A stretch of 64,000 bases of DNA, taken from NCBI RefSeq assembly GCF_014649815.1, contig NZ_BMTT01000001.1, forward strand, positions 186,001 to 250,000, in the 5' to 3' direction. Each line of letters begins with the position of its first letter. Within the stretch, counting starts at the first letter, position 1. The stretch is from Streptomyces mutabilis. Its GTDB lineage: Bacteria > Actinomycetota > Actinomycetes > Streptomycetales > Streptomycetaceae. The position numbers and the translations under genes were made by a program. Shown here one piece after another: positions 54,829 to 63,843 of this stretch. The notes beneath the pieces were generated by a model. It was not told the DNA's origin and ran no database searches. It worked only from the letters and a program-made list of their open reading frames with translations.

Positions 54829-55536
54829 CTATCGTTCCTCTCCCGGGTCCCAGTCCAGCAGGCGGACCTTGGCGACCGTACGGACGTGGCGGCGCATCGC
54901 GGCGGCGGCCTGCCGGGGCAGGCGGTCGGCGATCGCGTCGAGGATGGCCCGGTGCTGGGCCAGGGAGCGGCCGGGCCGGCCGGGCTGGCGGAGGGACTCG
55001 GTGCGGCTCTCGGCGATCTGGCGGGCGATGGAGCGCATGAACTCCGCGAGCAGGCTGCTGTGCGCCGCCGCCGTCACCGCCGCGTGGAACAGGCGGTCGC
55101 CCTCGACGCCGTGCCCGCCCCGCTCGATCTCCTCGGCCATGACGGCCAGCGCGGACCGCATCGCGGCCAGGTCGTCCTCCGTGCGGCGCTCGGCGGCCAG
55201 TTCGGCGAGCTTGGTCTCCAGCGCCTCGCGGGCCTCCAGGACGTCCGGGAGGCGCCGACGGCGTTCGACCATCTTCTCGACGGGCTCGACGTCGAGGCTG
55301 TCGCGCACCAGGTACGTCCCGCCACCGTGCCGCGCCTCCACCAGGCCCTGGACCTCCAGGACCACGATCGCCTGCTTCACCGAGGCCCGGCTGACGCCGA
55401 GGCGCTGGGCGAGGTCCCGTTCGGGCGGCAGGCGGTCACCGGTCCGCAGGCCGCCGTCGGCGACGTACTGGCGCAGCCGCTCCAGCACCTGTTCGTACAG
55501 GCGCCGCTTGGTCATGGGGCGCAGGGCGTCGGTCAC
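54829..55536 (-). CDS. GntR/FadR-type regulator (probable malonate regulator)
   Basis: A 235-residue GntR regulator: winged helix RLPPERDLAQRLGVSRASVK in the first 75 residues, then an all-helical FCD ligand-binding domain (VLEAREALETKLAELAAER, and HRAILDAIADRL near the end). It is divergent from the MatC-like carrier and matB, the arrangement of MatR in rhizobial mat operons. Two copies of AGTGGCT-N-AGCCACT-type sequence lie in the shared promoter region and should be its binding sites. GTG start at 55536 with GAGGGGG upstream. Confidence 0.88.
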   Translation of the reverse strand: MTDALRPMTKRRLYEQVLERLRQYVADGGLRTGDRLPPERDLAQRLGVSRASVKQAIVVLEVQGLVEARHGGGTYLVRDSLDVEPVEKMVERRRRLPDVLEAREALETKLAELAAERRTEDDLAAMRSALAVMAEEIERGGHGVEGDRLFHAAVTAAAHSSLLAEFMRSIARQIAESRTESLRQPGRPGRSLAQHRAILDAIADRLPRQAAAAMRRHVRTVAKVRLLDWDPGEER

Positions 55537-55582
55537 GGTTCCCCCTCTCGCCGGGAGCGTAACACCGGGCCGACCGTGGCCG

Positions 55583-55597
55583 AGTGGCTGAGCCAAT
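55583..55597. promoter_or_regulatory. GntR operator, copy A
   Basis: AGTGGCTGAGCCAAT, an inverted repeat with one mismatch, lies 46 bases upstream of the GntR start. It is centred 80 bases from copy B. Confidence 0.7.
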
Positions 55598-55662
55598 TCG
55601 TGCGCGACCCCTTGACTCGGCCTCGGAGCGGGCCCACGCTGACCGACCAGTCGCACCGTCCA

Positions 55663-55677
55663 AGTGGCTCAGCCACT
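55663..55677. promoter_or_regulatory. GntR operator, copy B
   Basis: AGTGGCTCAGCCACT is a perfect 7-1-7 palindrome 30 bases upstream of the carrier start, where a repressor would cover the promoter. It shares its arms with copy A. Confidence 0.78.
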
Positions 55678-55707
55678 CTGCCAATGGTCAGCCTCGGGAG
55701 CCCCCGC

Positions 55708-57081
55708 ATGTCCCCCGAACTCGTCTCGATCCTCGTCCTCGTGGTGGTGTTCGTCATCGCCACCACCCGCTCCGTCAACATGGGCGCCCTCGCCTTCGCC
55801 GCCGCCTTCGGGGTGGGCACGCTCGTCGCGGACCTCGACGCGGACGGCATCTTCGCCGGTTTCCCCGGCGACCTGTTCGTCGTCCTCGTCGGTGTCACCT
55901 ACCTGTTCGCGATCGCCCGGGCCAACGGCACCACCGACTGGCTGGTGCACGCCGCCGTCCGGCTGGTGCGGGGGCGTGTGGCGCTGATCCCGTGGGTGAT
56001 GTTCGCGCTCACCGGCGCGCTCACGGCGATCGGCGCGGTCAGCCCGGCGGCGGTCGCGATCGTCGCGCCGATCGCGCTGAGCTTCGCCACCCGGTACTCG
56101 ATCAGCCCGCTGCTCATGGGCACGATGGTGGTGCACGGCGCCCAGGCCGGCGGCTTCTCGCCGATCAGCATCTACGGGTCGATCGTCAACGGCATCGTGG
56201 AGCGCGAGGACCTGCCGGGCAGCGAGGTCACCCTCTTCCTGGCCTCGCTGATCGCCAACGTCCTGATCGCGGGCGTGCTCTTCGCGCTCTTCGGCGGGCG
56301 GAAGCTGTGGGCGCGGGGTTCGGTACCGACGGACGGCACCGGCGGGGCGGGCACGGAGCCCGCGGGCAAGGAACCTCCGGGCACCGGCACAATGCCCGGC
56401 GTCGGCACCGGTTCCGGTGCCCCCACCGCCGTCGCCGTCCGCCCCGACCAGGACACCGACGACGGCACCGGCGCCGGTCTCCGCCTCACCCCCGCCCGGA
56501 TCGCCACCCTCAGCGCCCTGGTCGCCCTCGTCGTGGCCGTCCTCGGCTTCGACCTGGACGCGGGGCTGACCGCGGTCACCCTCGCCGTCGTGCTGAGCAC
56601 CGCCTGGCCGGCCGACAGCCGTCGCGCGGTGGGCGAGATCGCCTGGTCCACGGTGCTGCTGATCTGCGGTGTCCTCACGTACGTCGGTGTGCTGGAGGAG
56701 ATGGGCACCATCACCTGGGCCGGCGAGGGCGTCGGCGGGATCGGCGTCCCGCTGCTGGCCGCCGTGCTGCTCTGCTACATCGGCGCGATCGTGTCGGCCT
56801 TCGCCTCGTCCGTGGGCATCATGGGTGCGCTGATCCCGCTGGCGGTGCCGTTCCTCGCGCAGGGCGAGATCGGGGCGGTCGGCATGGTGGCGGCGCTCGC
56901 GGTGTCCGCGACGGTCGTGGACGTCAGCCCGTTCTCGACCAACGGCGCGCTGGTGCTGGCCGCGGCGCCGGACGTCGACCGCGAGCGGTTCTTCAGGCAA
57001 CTGATGGTGTACGGGGGGATCGTGGTGGCGGCCGTGCCCGCGCTGGCGTGGCTGGTGCTGGTCGTCCCCGGCTTCGGATAG
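55708..57081 (+). CDS. SLC13/MatC-type dicarboxylate (malonate) carrier
   Basis: A 457-residue membrane protein with about eleven helices. The N-terminal SVNMGALAFAAAFGVGTLVA stretch is the MatC N-domain pattern, and two repeats end in AVSPAAVAIVAPIALSFA and DVSPFSTNGALVLAAAP. A ~65-residue Gly/Pro/Thr-rich cytoplasmic loop (about residues 205-265) joins the halves. It precedes matB by 58 bases, so malonate is the likely substrate. An in-frame ATG at 55684 is an alternative start. Operator B overlaps the promoter. Confidence 0.85.
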   Translation: MSPELVSILVLVVVFVIATTRSVNMGALAFAAAFGVGTLVADLDADGIFAGFPGDLFVVLVGVTYLFAIARANGTTDWLVHAAVRLVRGRVALIPWVMFALTGALTAIGAVSPAAVAIVAPIALSFATRYSISPLLMGTMVVHGAQAGGFSPISIYGSIVNGIVEREDLPGSEVTLFLASLIANVLIAGVLFALFGGRKLWARGSVPTDGTGGAGTEPAGKEPPGTGTMPGVGTGSGAPTAVAVRPDQDTDDGTGAGLRLTPARIATLSALVALVVAVLGFDLDAGLTAVTLAVVLSTAWPADSRRAVGEIAWSTVLLICGVLTYVGVLEEMGTITWAGEGVGGIGVPLLAAVLLCYIGAIVSAFASSVGIMGALIPLAVPFLAQGEIGAVGMVAALAVSATVVDVSPFSTNGALVLAAAPDVDRERFFRQLMVYGGIVVAAVPALAWLVLVVPGFG

Positions 57082-57139
57082 GCCCAGGTCGGGAACCGGC
57101 CATCGCGAACAGCAGAGAATCGACTAAGGAGTACGACGC

Positions 57140-58597
57140 GTGTCCTCTCTCTTCCCCGCCCTCTCCCCGGCCGCGACCGGTGCCGGGGCCGACCGGCCGG
57201 CCCTGCGTTTCGGCGAGCGCTCCCTGACGTACGGGCAACTGGCCGCGGCGGCGGGTGGCACGGCCGACCGCATCCGCGGGGCCGGGCGCGTCGCCGTCTG
57301 GGCGACACCGGCGATGGAGACCGCCGTCGCCGTCGTGGCGGCGCTGCTGGCCGGGGTCCCCGCCGTGCCGCTCAACCCGAAGTCGGGCGACAAGGAGCTC
57401 GGGCACATCCTGTCCGACAGCGAGCCGTCACTCGTCCTGGCTCCCCCCGGCGTCGAACTCCCGCCCGCCCCGGGCGCCCTGGAGCGGATCGACGTCGACG
57501 TGCACGCCACCGGCCCCGTCCCCGAGGACCGCGCCGACGACGGAGCCCCCGCCCTCGTCGTCTACACCTCCGGCACCACCGGCCCGCCCAAGGGCGCGGT
57601 CCTCCCGAGGCGCGCGCTGGCGACGACCCTGGACGCGCTCGCCGACGCGTGGCGGTGGACGGACGACGACGTGCTGGTGCAGGGGCTGCCGCTGTTCCAC
57701 GTGCACGGCCTGGTGCTGGGCATCCTCGGCCCGCTGCGGCGCGGCGGGTCCGTGCGGCACCTGGGCAGGTTCACCACCGAGGGCGCGGCCCGTGAGCTGA
57801 ACGACGGCGCGACCATGCTCTTCGGGGTGCCGACGATGTACCACCGCATCGCGGAGGCACTGCCCGCCGAGCCGGAGCTGGCGAAGGCGCTGGCCGGGGC
57901 CCGGCTGCTGGTGTCGGGCTCGGCGGCGCTGCCCGTGCACGACCACGAGCGCATCGCCGCCGCCACCGGACGCCGGGTGATCGAGCGGTACGGCATGACG
58001 GAGACGCTGATGAACACCAGCGTGCGGGCGGACGGCGAGCCGCGCGCCGGGACGGTGGGCGTGCCGCTGCCGGGCGTCGAGCTGAGGCTGGTGGAGGAGG
58101 ACGGCACCCCGATCGCGGCGCTGGACGGAGAGAGTGTGGGCGAGATCCAGGTGCGCGGCCCGAACCTGTTCACCGAGTACCTGAACCGCCCCGACGCCAC
58201 CGCCGCCGCCTTCACCGAGGACGGCTTCTTCCGCACCGGCGACATGGCGGTGCGCGACCCCGACGGCTACGTCCGCATCGTCGGCCGCAAGGCCACCGAC
58301 CTGATCAAGAGCGGCGGGTACAAGATCGGGGCCGGTGAGATCGAGAACGCGCTCCTCGAAAACCCGGAGGTGCGGGAGGCGGCCGTCACCGGGGAGCCCG
58401 ACCCGGACCTCGGTGAGCGGATCGTGGCGTGGATCGTGCCGGCCGACCCCGCCTCGCCGCCCGCCCTGGAGACCCTCGCCGACCACGTCGCCGGGCGGCT
58501 CGCCCCGCACAAGCGGCCCCGCGTGGTCCGGTACGTGGACGCGCTGCCGCGCAACGACATGGGGAAGATCATGAAGCGGGCGCTGACCGATGGCTGA
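57140..58597 (+). CDS. matB: malonyl-CoA synthetase MatB
   Basis: A 485-residue adenylate-forming ligase that makes malonyl-CoA (and often methylmalonyl-CoA) from the free acid, ATP and CoA. The phosphate loop is YTSGTTGPPKG (142-152), the acceptor motif RYGMTET near 283-289, the hinge GRKATDLIKSGGYKIGAGEI and the C-terminal catalytic Lys476 in NDMGKIMKRAL. It closely matches the characterised S. coelicolor MatB. AAGGAG precedes the GTG at 57140. With the carrier and the fused carboxyltransferase it forms a malonyl-CoA supply unit. Confidence 0.93.
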   Translation: MSSLFPALSPAATGAGADRPALRFGERSLTYGQLAAAAGGTADRIRGAGRVAVWATPAMETAVAVVAALLAGVPAVPLNPKSGDKELGHILSDSEPSLVLAPPGVELPPAPGALERIDVDVHATGPVPEDRADDGAPALVVYTSGTTGPPKGAVLPRRALATTLDALADAWRWTDDDVLVQGLPLFHVHGLVLGILGPLRRGGSVRHLGRFTTEGAARELNDGATMLFGVPTMYHRIAEALPAEPELAKALAGARLLVSGSAALPVHDHERIAAATGRRVIERYGMTETLMNTSVRADGEPRAGTVGVPLPGVELRLVEEDGTPIAALDGESVGEIQVRGPNLFTEYLNRPDATAAAFTEDGFFRTGDMAVRDPDGYVRIVGRKATDLIKSGGYKIGAGEIENALLENPEVREAAVTGEPDPDLGERIVAWIVPADPASPPALETLADHVAGRLAPHKRPRVVRYVDALPRNDMGKIMKRALTDG

Positions 58598-59963
58598 CCG
58601 CCTGTCCGCGCGGGCCTTCCTCGCCCTGCTCACCGACGACTTCTCCGAACTCCCCCACCCACCGGGCCGGCCGGAGCCGCCCGACGGCCCTCTCGGCTGG
58701 GACGGTTACGGCGCCTCCCGCGCCCGCGCCGCCGAGCGCACGGGCGAGGCGGAGTCCGTGGTCTGCGGCACCGGACGCGTCGAGGGGACCCGGGCGGTGC
58801 TGCTGGCCTTCGAGTTCGGCTTCCTCGGCGGCTCGCTGGGCCGGCACACCGGTGACCGGCTGGAGGCCGCTCACGCGTACGCCCGCGAACACCGGCTGCC
58901 GGTGGTGCCGTTGGTCGCGACCGGCGGCAGCCGGATGCAGGAGGGGATGCTCGCGCTGACCCAGCTCCAGCGGGTGGCCCGGCAGGCGGCCCTCACCCGG
59001 GAGGCCGGGCTGCCGCAGATCGCCGTGTTGCGCGACCCTGCCACCGGCGGCGGATGGGCGACCCTGGGCGCGGGCGCCGACGTGGTCCTCGCGCTGCCCG
59101 GCGCCCAGGTCGGTTTCGCCGGGTCCCGGGTCCGGCCGCCGGCCGCCGACCCGGCGGCGTACACGGCCGAGGCACAGGTGGCGGCGGGCAGCGCGGACGC
59201 CGTGGTGCCGGCCGGTGAGCTGCGGGCGACGCTGGGGCGGTGGCTGCGGCTGCTGACCGCGCCGTCGGACGGACCGGCTCCCGTGCCGGAGCCGCTGGGG
59301 GCGCGGGACCTGCCGGTGAGCGGCTGGGACGCGGTCCGGCGGGCCCGCGCACCCGAACGCCCGCGCGCCGGGGCGTACCTGGACGCCTACCTCACCCACC
59401 GCGTCGCCCTGTCCGGCGACCGCTGTGGCGGCACCGACCCGGACGGCATGCTCTGCGGCTTCGGCGAGCACGCGGGCCGGACGGTGGCGTACGCCGCCCA
59501 GACCGGGAAGGCGACCCGGCCCGCCGGCTACCGCACCGCCGCGCGCCTGCTCCGCCTCGCGGACCGGCTCGGCATTCCGGTGCTGACCCTGGTGGACACC
59601 CCGGGCGCGGCCGGCGACGCGGAGGCGGAGCGGCGGGGTGCGGGCCCGGCCATCGCCGACCTGTTCGTCGCGATGGCGTCGGTGCGCACGCCGGTGACCA
59701 CGCTGGTGATCGGCGAGGGCGGCTCGGGCGGGGCGCTGGCGCTGGCCGCGCCGGGGCGCACCTGGGCCACGCCGGACAGCTACTTCTCCGTCATCGCGCC
59801 GGAGCTCGCGGCGGCGATCCTGAAGCGGGGTCCGCAGGAGGTCGAGTCGACGGCGGATCAACTGCGCCTGCGCCCCACCGACTTGGCCGAGCTGGGCGTG
59901 ATCCGAACAGGCGAGCAGTTGTTCCCTGGAACAGGTGATCGTCGCACTGAAGAGCGCATGTGA
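58590..59963 (+). CDS. carboxyltransferase fusion (AccD/AccA-like)
   Basis: A 457-residue protein with two crotonase-fold halves of the acetyl-CoA carboxyltransferase type. The first has EFGFLGGSLGRHTGDRLEAA and TGGSRMQEGM (beta-type); the second has LVDTPGAAGDAEAERRGAG and EGGSGGALALAA (alpha-type oxyanion loop). No zinc finger and no biotin domain are present, so it would need biotin carrier proteins from elsewhere. It overlaps matB by eight bases. It could act on malonyl-CoA in the decarboxylation or transfer direction; the true reaction is unknown. Confidence 0.83.
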   Translation: MADRLSARAFLALLTDDFSELPHPPGRPEPPDGPLGWDGYGASRARAAERTGEAESVVCGTGRVEGTRAVLLAFEFGFLGGSLGRHTGDRLEAAHAYAREHRLPVVPLVATGGSRMQEGMLALTQLQRVARQAALTREAGLPQIAVLRDPATGGGWATLGAGADVVLALPGAQVGFAGSRVRPPAADPAAYTAEAQVAAGSADAVVPAGELRATLGRWLRLLTAPSDGPAPVPEPLGARDLPVSGWDAVRRARAPERPRAGAYLDAYLTHRVALSGDRCGGTDPDGMLCGFGEHAGRTVAYAAQTGKATRPAGYRTAARLLRLADRLGIPVLTLVDTPGAAGDAEAERRGAGPAIADLFVAMASVRTPVTTLVIGEGGSGGALALAAPGRTWATPDSYFSVIAPELAAAILKRGPQEVESTADQLRLRPTDLAELGVIRTGEQLFPGTGDRRTEERM

Positions 59964-60079
59964 CTGCAGAGACCAACGACACTTACGGTGTGCAAGCGAC
60001 GGGCTGCAGACCGTAGTCGACGCACATGTCCCAAGCAGTACCGAGTCCCACACAGCACAGCGCAAGGAGCTGCACGATC

Positions 60080-60139
60080 ATGAACCTTCTCACCGACATC
60101 CTCGCCGGCCTCGTCCACTTCGTCGGCCGGCTGGTCTGA
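60080..60139 (+). CDS. possible 19-residue hydrophobic peptide
   Basis: A very short ORF, ATG at 60080, stop at 60137-60139, with AAGGAG (60064-60069) at a normal distance. It encodes MNLLTDILAGLVHFVGRLV, an amphipathic Leu/Val-rich helix. A strong hairpin follows 17 bases after the stop. Signals on both sides are those of an expressed unit, but 19 codons can arise by chance. The 116 bases before it hold no other gene. Confidence 0.45.
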   Translation: MNLLTDILAGLVHFVGRLV

Positions 60140-60156
60140 CGGTCCGGGAAACCAGG

Positions 60157-60190
60157 CGGCGCCGCCTCTTGTCCCAGGGAGGCGGCGCCG
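60157..60190. terminator. bidirectional hairpin between the small ORF and the protease
   Basis: A perfect 12-bp stem (60157-60168 with 60179-60190) and ten-base loop lie in the convergent gap. It can end the plus-strand unit and, eight bases past its stop, the minus-strand protease gene. Confidence 0.8.
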
Positions 60191-60198
60191 TCCGCTTG

Positions 60199-63100
60199 TC
60201 AGCGCACGGCCACGGCCCGCACGATCTCCTGCGTGACCGAGCCGCCCCGGTCGTCTCGCGCCGAGGCCCGCAGCGAGACGTGCCCGGCGTCACGGGGCAC
60301 GCTCAGCGTCCCGGACCAGGACGCCTCCCCGTCACCGCCGCGCAGCCGGACGTCCTGCCAGGTCTTCCCGGCGTCGTACGACACCTCCAGCTCTCCGCCG
60401 CCGATCGTCCCGGTGTCCGGGGCACCGGCCACGTACTCGGCGCCGATCCCCACCCGCAGCTTCTTCCCGCCGCGCACCTTCCCCGCGAGGTCGGTGTCGA
60501 CGTCGAAGGAGAGGTTGATCAGGGGGAGGTAGGTCCAGCGGTTCTCCGGCGTGGCGGCCGAACGGAAGGTCCACTCCGCGCGCCCCTCGGTCCCGAGGCC
60601 CCAGCGCCCTGCGTCGAGCGCGGTGTCGGTGACGAGCCTGTAGGTGCGCTCGTCGGCCGGCGCGTCGTCCACGTACGCGGCGGAACCCGCCCGCTGCTCG
60701 ACCAGTTCGCCGTCCAGGTACATGGACGTGGTCTGCGACATCCCGCTGCCCTCGCTCCACACGTCGCCGAAGCCGGTGTGGTCGGGGCCGGAGTCGCCCC
60801 AGCCGGGGGCGTTGAACTGGAGCCGGTCGCCGGCCCGCTGCTGGCCCCAGCCCAGCCCGGTGCCGAGGCAGGGGTGCCACACCGGCTTGAACCAGTCGAG
60901 CCCGGTGCGCGAGCCTCCCCCGTACCGGAGCGTCCCCGACCGCTGTTCCAGCGCGCCGTCGACGGTCGTCACGGACTCGTGCCACAGCTGGCCGGGTCCG
61001 GTCGACACGTACTCGGTGCGCTCGGCCGGGAAGTCGATCCGCTCCTTGAAGCCGAGGCCGATCGGGAAGGTGTCGGTGATCGAGTACCGGAACTCGCCGC
61101 CGCTCGCGGGTTCGGCCGCGTGGTACCTGGTCCGCAGCTCCGCGAGGCCCCGGCGCCCCGGCTCGTAGGTGAGGTCCCGGTCGGGCACGGCGCCGCGATG
61201 GCCTTCGGACAGGTCGTACGTGTAGGGGCTGTTGCGCGTCCCGGTCATGTCGACGCGGCCGGCGTCCCGCAGCCGCTGTGCGTCGGCGGCGCTCACCGTG
61301 GCGATCTGCAGCGGCCGGTCGGCGTTGTCGGCCGTGCCCCACCAGGACATCAGCCGACCGGGCACGTCGTCGGTCACGAACAGCGCCTTCACGCCCGCGT
61401 CCTGCGCGGCCTGCGCGAGGTCCGTCGGCACGGTACCCCCGGTGAGCTCGGCGAGGACCGCCTTGCCCCGCGCGCCGTCCGGGAAGGGACCGTCCCCGAC
61501 GTCCACCAGCGGCAGTCGGCGGCGGCCCTCGATCAGGGTGCCGCCCGACTGGACGACGGCCTCACCGATCCCCTTCACCTCCAGTGCCGGCTTGCCGAGC
61601 CGCCACACCGTCCGGTACTCGAAGTCGCCCTCGGTGACCTTCTTTCCGGTGGGCGCGGCGAAGACGCTGTCGTACGTCAGGGGCACCTGGACCGCACCGA
61701 ACAGGTCGGAGCCGTTCGCGCTGCGGTCGTACTCCATGAGCAGTTGCCGCGTCTCGGTGCGCTTGTCGACGTCGGCGCTGATCTCGCGCAGCTCGGTGCC
61801 GTCGAGGGTGATCTCGCGGTCCCGGTCGACGACGACCTCGGGCGCCGCGAGGAAGCCGAGCCCGAGCGAGTCGGCGCCGCGACTGCCGCGCACGTCGAGG
61901 AAGGAGGTCAGGCTGTACGTCCCCGGCACGAGCCGCAGCTTCAGGGTTCCGGTGTCGCCGACGTGCGCGGGGAAGGGGTCGACGCCCTCGGCGAGGCGCT
62001 GGACGGTCAGGTCGGCCGGGGTGGCGGCACCGGCGCGGTCCTTGACGTGGACGGTGAGCGTGTACCGCTCCTCCTCCTTGACCAGCCCGACCGCCGTGTG
62101 CGCGACGGGCGTGCCGTCCGCGCCGGACGCCACGATCCGTCCGCTCGTCGTCCCGACGGGAGCCTTGGCACCGTCACCGGTGACGGTGGTGGAGGCGGTG
62201 CCGTGCGCGGGCACGGTGAGGGTGGTGTCGGCGAGGGTGGCGACGCCCTCGGGGGCGCCCTGCACGGACAGCCTCAACTCGACGTCGTCGGCTGAGAAGT
62301 TGGAGTAGGTGACGGTGCGGGTCACCGGCTCGTTCGCGTCGTACGGCCAGGAGTAGTGGCCGAGGTCGGCGCTTCCGGTGGCGGTGACCTCGGTGCCGAT
62401 CGCGTCCGGCACGCTGACCCGGCCCGCGCCCAGCCGGTAGGCGGAGTCGTCGAGCCGCTTCGAGGTGGACATCAGCGCGTCCTTCAACTGCGCGCCGGTC
62501 CAGTCGGGGTGCCGCTCGGCGAGCAGGGCGGCCACGCCGGAGACGTGCGGCGTGGCCATCGACGTACCGTCCATGGAGGTGTAGTCGCCGCTGCCCTCGG
62601 CGAGCCGGGAGCGGGCGGCGAGGATGCCGACGCCCGGGCCCGACAGGTCGGGCTTGAGGGCGTCGTCCCCGTACCGTGGCCCGGCGCTGGTGAACCAGGC
62701 GGCCCGGTCGGCGGAGTCGACGGCGCCCACGGTCAGGGCGGAGTCGGCGGCGCCGGGCGAGCCGATGGAGGAGGGGGAGCCGGTGTTCCCCGCGGCGATG
62801 ACGAAGAGGGCGCCGGTCTCGCGGGACAGGGCGTCGACGGCTTGTGCCATGGGGTCGGTGCCGTCGCTGGGCTCGGTGGAGCCGAGGCTCATGGAGACGA
62901 TGTCGGCGTCCACGTCCCGGGCGGCCCACTCCATGCCGGCGATGATCTGGGACTCGCTGCCCGTGCCCTGGTCGGACAGGACCTTGCCGACCGCGAGGGT
63001 CGCGCCGGGCGCGACGCCCTTCTCCTTGCCGTCGGAGGCCGCGCCGCTGCCGCCGACGGTGGAGGCGACGTGCGTGCCGTGGCCGTGCCGGTCGGCGACC

Positions 63101-63843
63101 TCCTCACCCGGTATGAAGCTGCGGCTCTGCGCGACGCGGCCGTCCAGGTCGGGATGGCCGGCGTCCACGCCGCTGTCCAGCACGGCCACCGTGACGCCCT
63201 TGCCGGTGAGCCCGGCCTCCCAGGCCTCGGGCGTGCCGATCTGCGCGTTGGACTCGGCCATGGCGGCGCTGACCCGCCCGTCGAGCCACACGCCGTCGAT
63301 GGTGGTGCCCCGACGGGTGAATTCCCGCCAGAATGTACGGCCCTTGTCCGCCTCGACGGCGACCCCGCGCACGCTGGGCAGCGACCGCGTCCGCTCGGCC
63401 CCCTTCAAGGCGGCGGCCCGGGCACCCTTCCCGTAGGTCACGATCAGCGGCAGCTCGCCGGTCTCGCTGTCGGCGAGCCCCTGCTCCAGCAGTTCCCCGA
63501 TGTCGAAGAGCCGTGCGTCGAGGCTGCCGTCGCGCAGGTACGGCAACGCCTCGTCGGGCACGACCGTGGTCCGGCCGCCGGTGCTGCGGGTGTGCACGGC
63601 GCCGGTGGCGCCCTCGGGCCGCTCGACCGTGACGGTCCTCCGGCCGCCGCCGAGATCGCCCACGGCCACCCGGTCGCCGGTGACGAGGGTGACGGTGCGG
63701 GTGGCGTCGCGGGCGTTCGCGGACGGGGTGCCGGTCGCCGCCCCGGGCGGCTCCTGCGCCGCCGCCGTACCGGCCGGCAGCAGCGCGATCACGAGCCCCG
63801 CCGACAGGAGGGTCGCTCCGCGTCTGACTGGTCCTCTGGTCAT
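60199..63843 (-). CDS. secreted S8 (subtilisin-like) serine protease, large
   Basis: A 1214-residue secreted subtilase. The signal peptide (RRGATLLSAGLVIALLPAGT, Ala-rich cleavage site) is followed by a propeptide-like stretch and the protease domain: Asp223 in VAVLDSGVDAGH, His255 in HGHGTHVAS, Asn353 in AAGNTGSP and Ser428 in DGTSMATPHVSG. The C-terminal ~700 residues are beta-sandwich-like domains, probably for substrate or cell-wall binding. Streptomyces S8 proteases of this size are extracellular nutritional or developmental enzymes. ATG at 63843; 63844-64000 holds no gene I can see, only its promoter region. Confidence 0.93.
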   Translation of the reverse strand: MTRGPVRRGATLLSAGLVIALLPAGTAAAQEPPGAATGTPSANARDATRTVTLVTGDRVAVGDLGGGRRTVTVERPEGATGAVHTRSTGGRTTVVPDEALPYLRDGSLDARLFDIGELLEQGLADSETGELPLIVTYGKGARAAALKGAERTRSLPSVRGVAVEADKGRTFWREFTRRGTTIDGVWLDGRVSAAMAESNAQIGTPEAWEAGLTGKGVTVAVLDSGVDAGHPDLDGRVAQSRSFIPGEEVADRHGHGTHVASTVGGSGAASDGKEKGVAPGATLAVGKVLSDQGTGSESQIIAGMEWAARDVDADIVSMSLGSTEPSDGTDPMAQAVDALSRETGALFVIAAGNTGSPSSIGSPGAADSALTVGAVDSADRAAWFTSAGPRYGDDALKPDLSGPGVGILAARSRLAEGSGDYTSMDGTSMATPHVSGVAALLAERHPDWTGAQLKDALMSTSKRLDDSAYRLGAGRVSVPDAIGTEVTATGSADLGHYSWPYDANEPVTRTVTYSNFSADDVELRLSVQGAPEGVATLADTTLTVPAHGTASTTVTGDGAKAPVGTTSGRIVASGADGTPVAHTAVGLVKEEERYTLTVHVKDRAGAATPADLTVQRLAEGVDPFPAHVGDTGTLKLRLVPGTYSLTSFLDVRGSRGADSLGLGFLAAPEVVVDRDREITLDGTELREISADVDKRTETRQLLMEYDRSANGSDLFGAVQVPLTYDSVFAAPTGKKVTEGDFEYRTVWRLGKPALEVKGIGEAVVQSGGTLIEGRRRLPLVDVGDGPFPDGARGKAVLAELTGGTVPTDLAQAAQDAGVKALFVTDDVPGRLMSWWGTADNADRPLQIATVSAADAQRLRDAGRVDMTGTRNSPYTYDLSEGHRGAVPDRDLTYEPGRRGLAELRTRYHAAEPASGGEFRYSITDTFPIGLGFKERIDFPAERTEYVSTGPGQLWHESVTTVDGALEQRSGTLRYGGGSRTGLDWFKPVWHPCLGTGLGWGQQRAGDRLQFNAPGWGDSGPDHTGFGDVWSEGSGMSQTTSMYLDGELVEQRAGSAAYVDDAPADERTYRLVTDTALDAGRWGLGTEGRAEWTFRSAATPENRWTYLPLINLSFDVDTDLAGKVRGGKKLRVGIGAEYVAGAPDTGTIGGGELEVSYDAGKTWQDVRLRGGDGEASWSGTLSVPRDAGHVSLRASARDDRGGSVTQEIVRAVAVR

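Noticed and set aside
59921-59932. GTTCC-CT-GGAAC inverted repeat resembling an SOS box.
   Set aside because: The arms are in the reverse order of the LexA consensus, and it lies inside the carboxyltransferase coding sequence.
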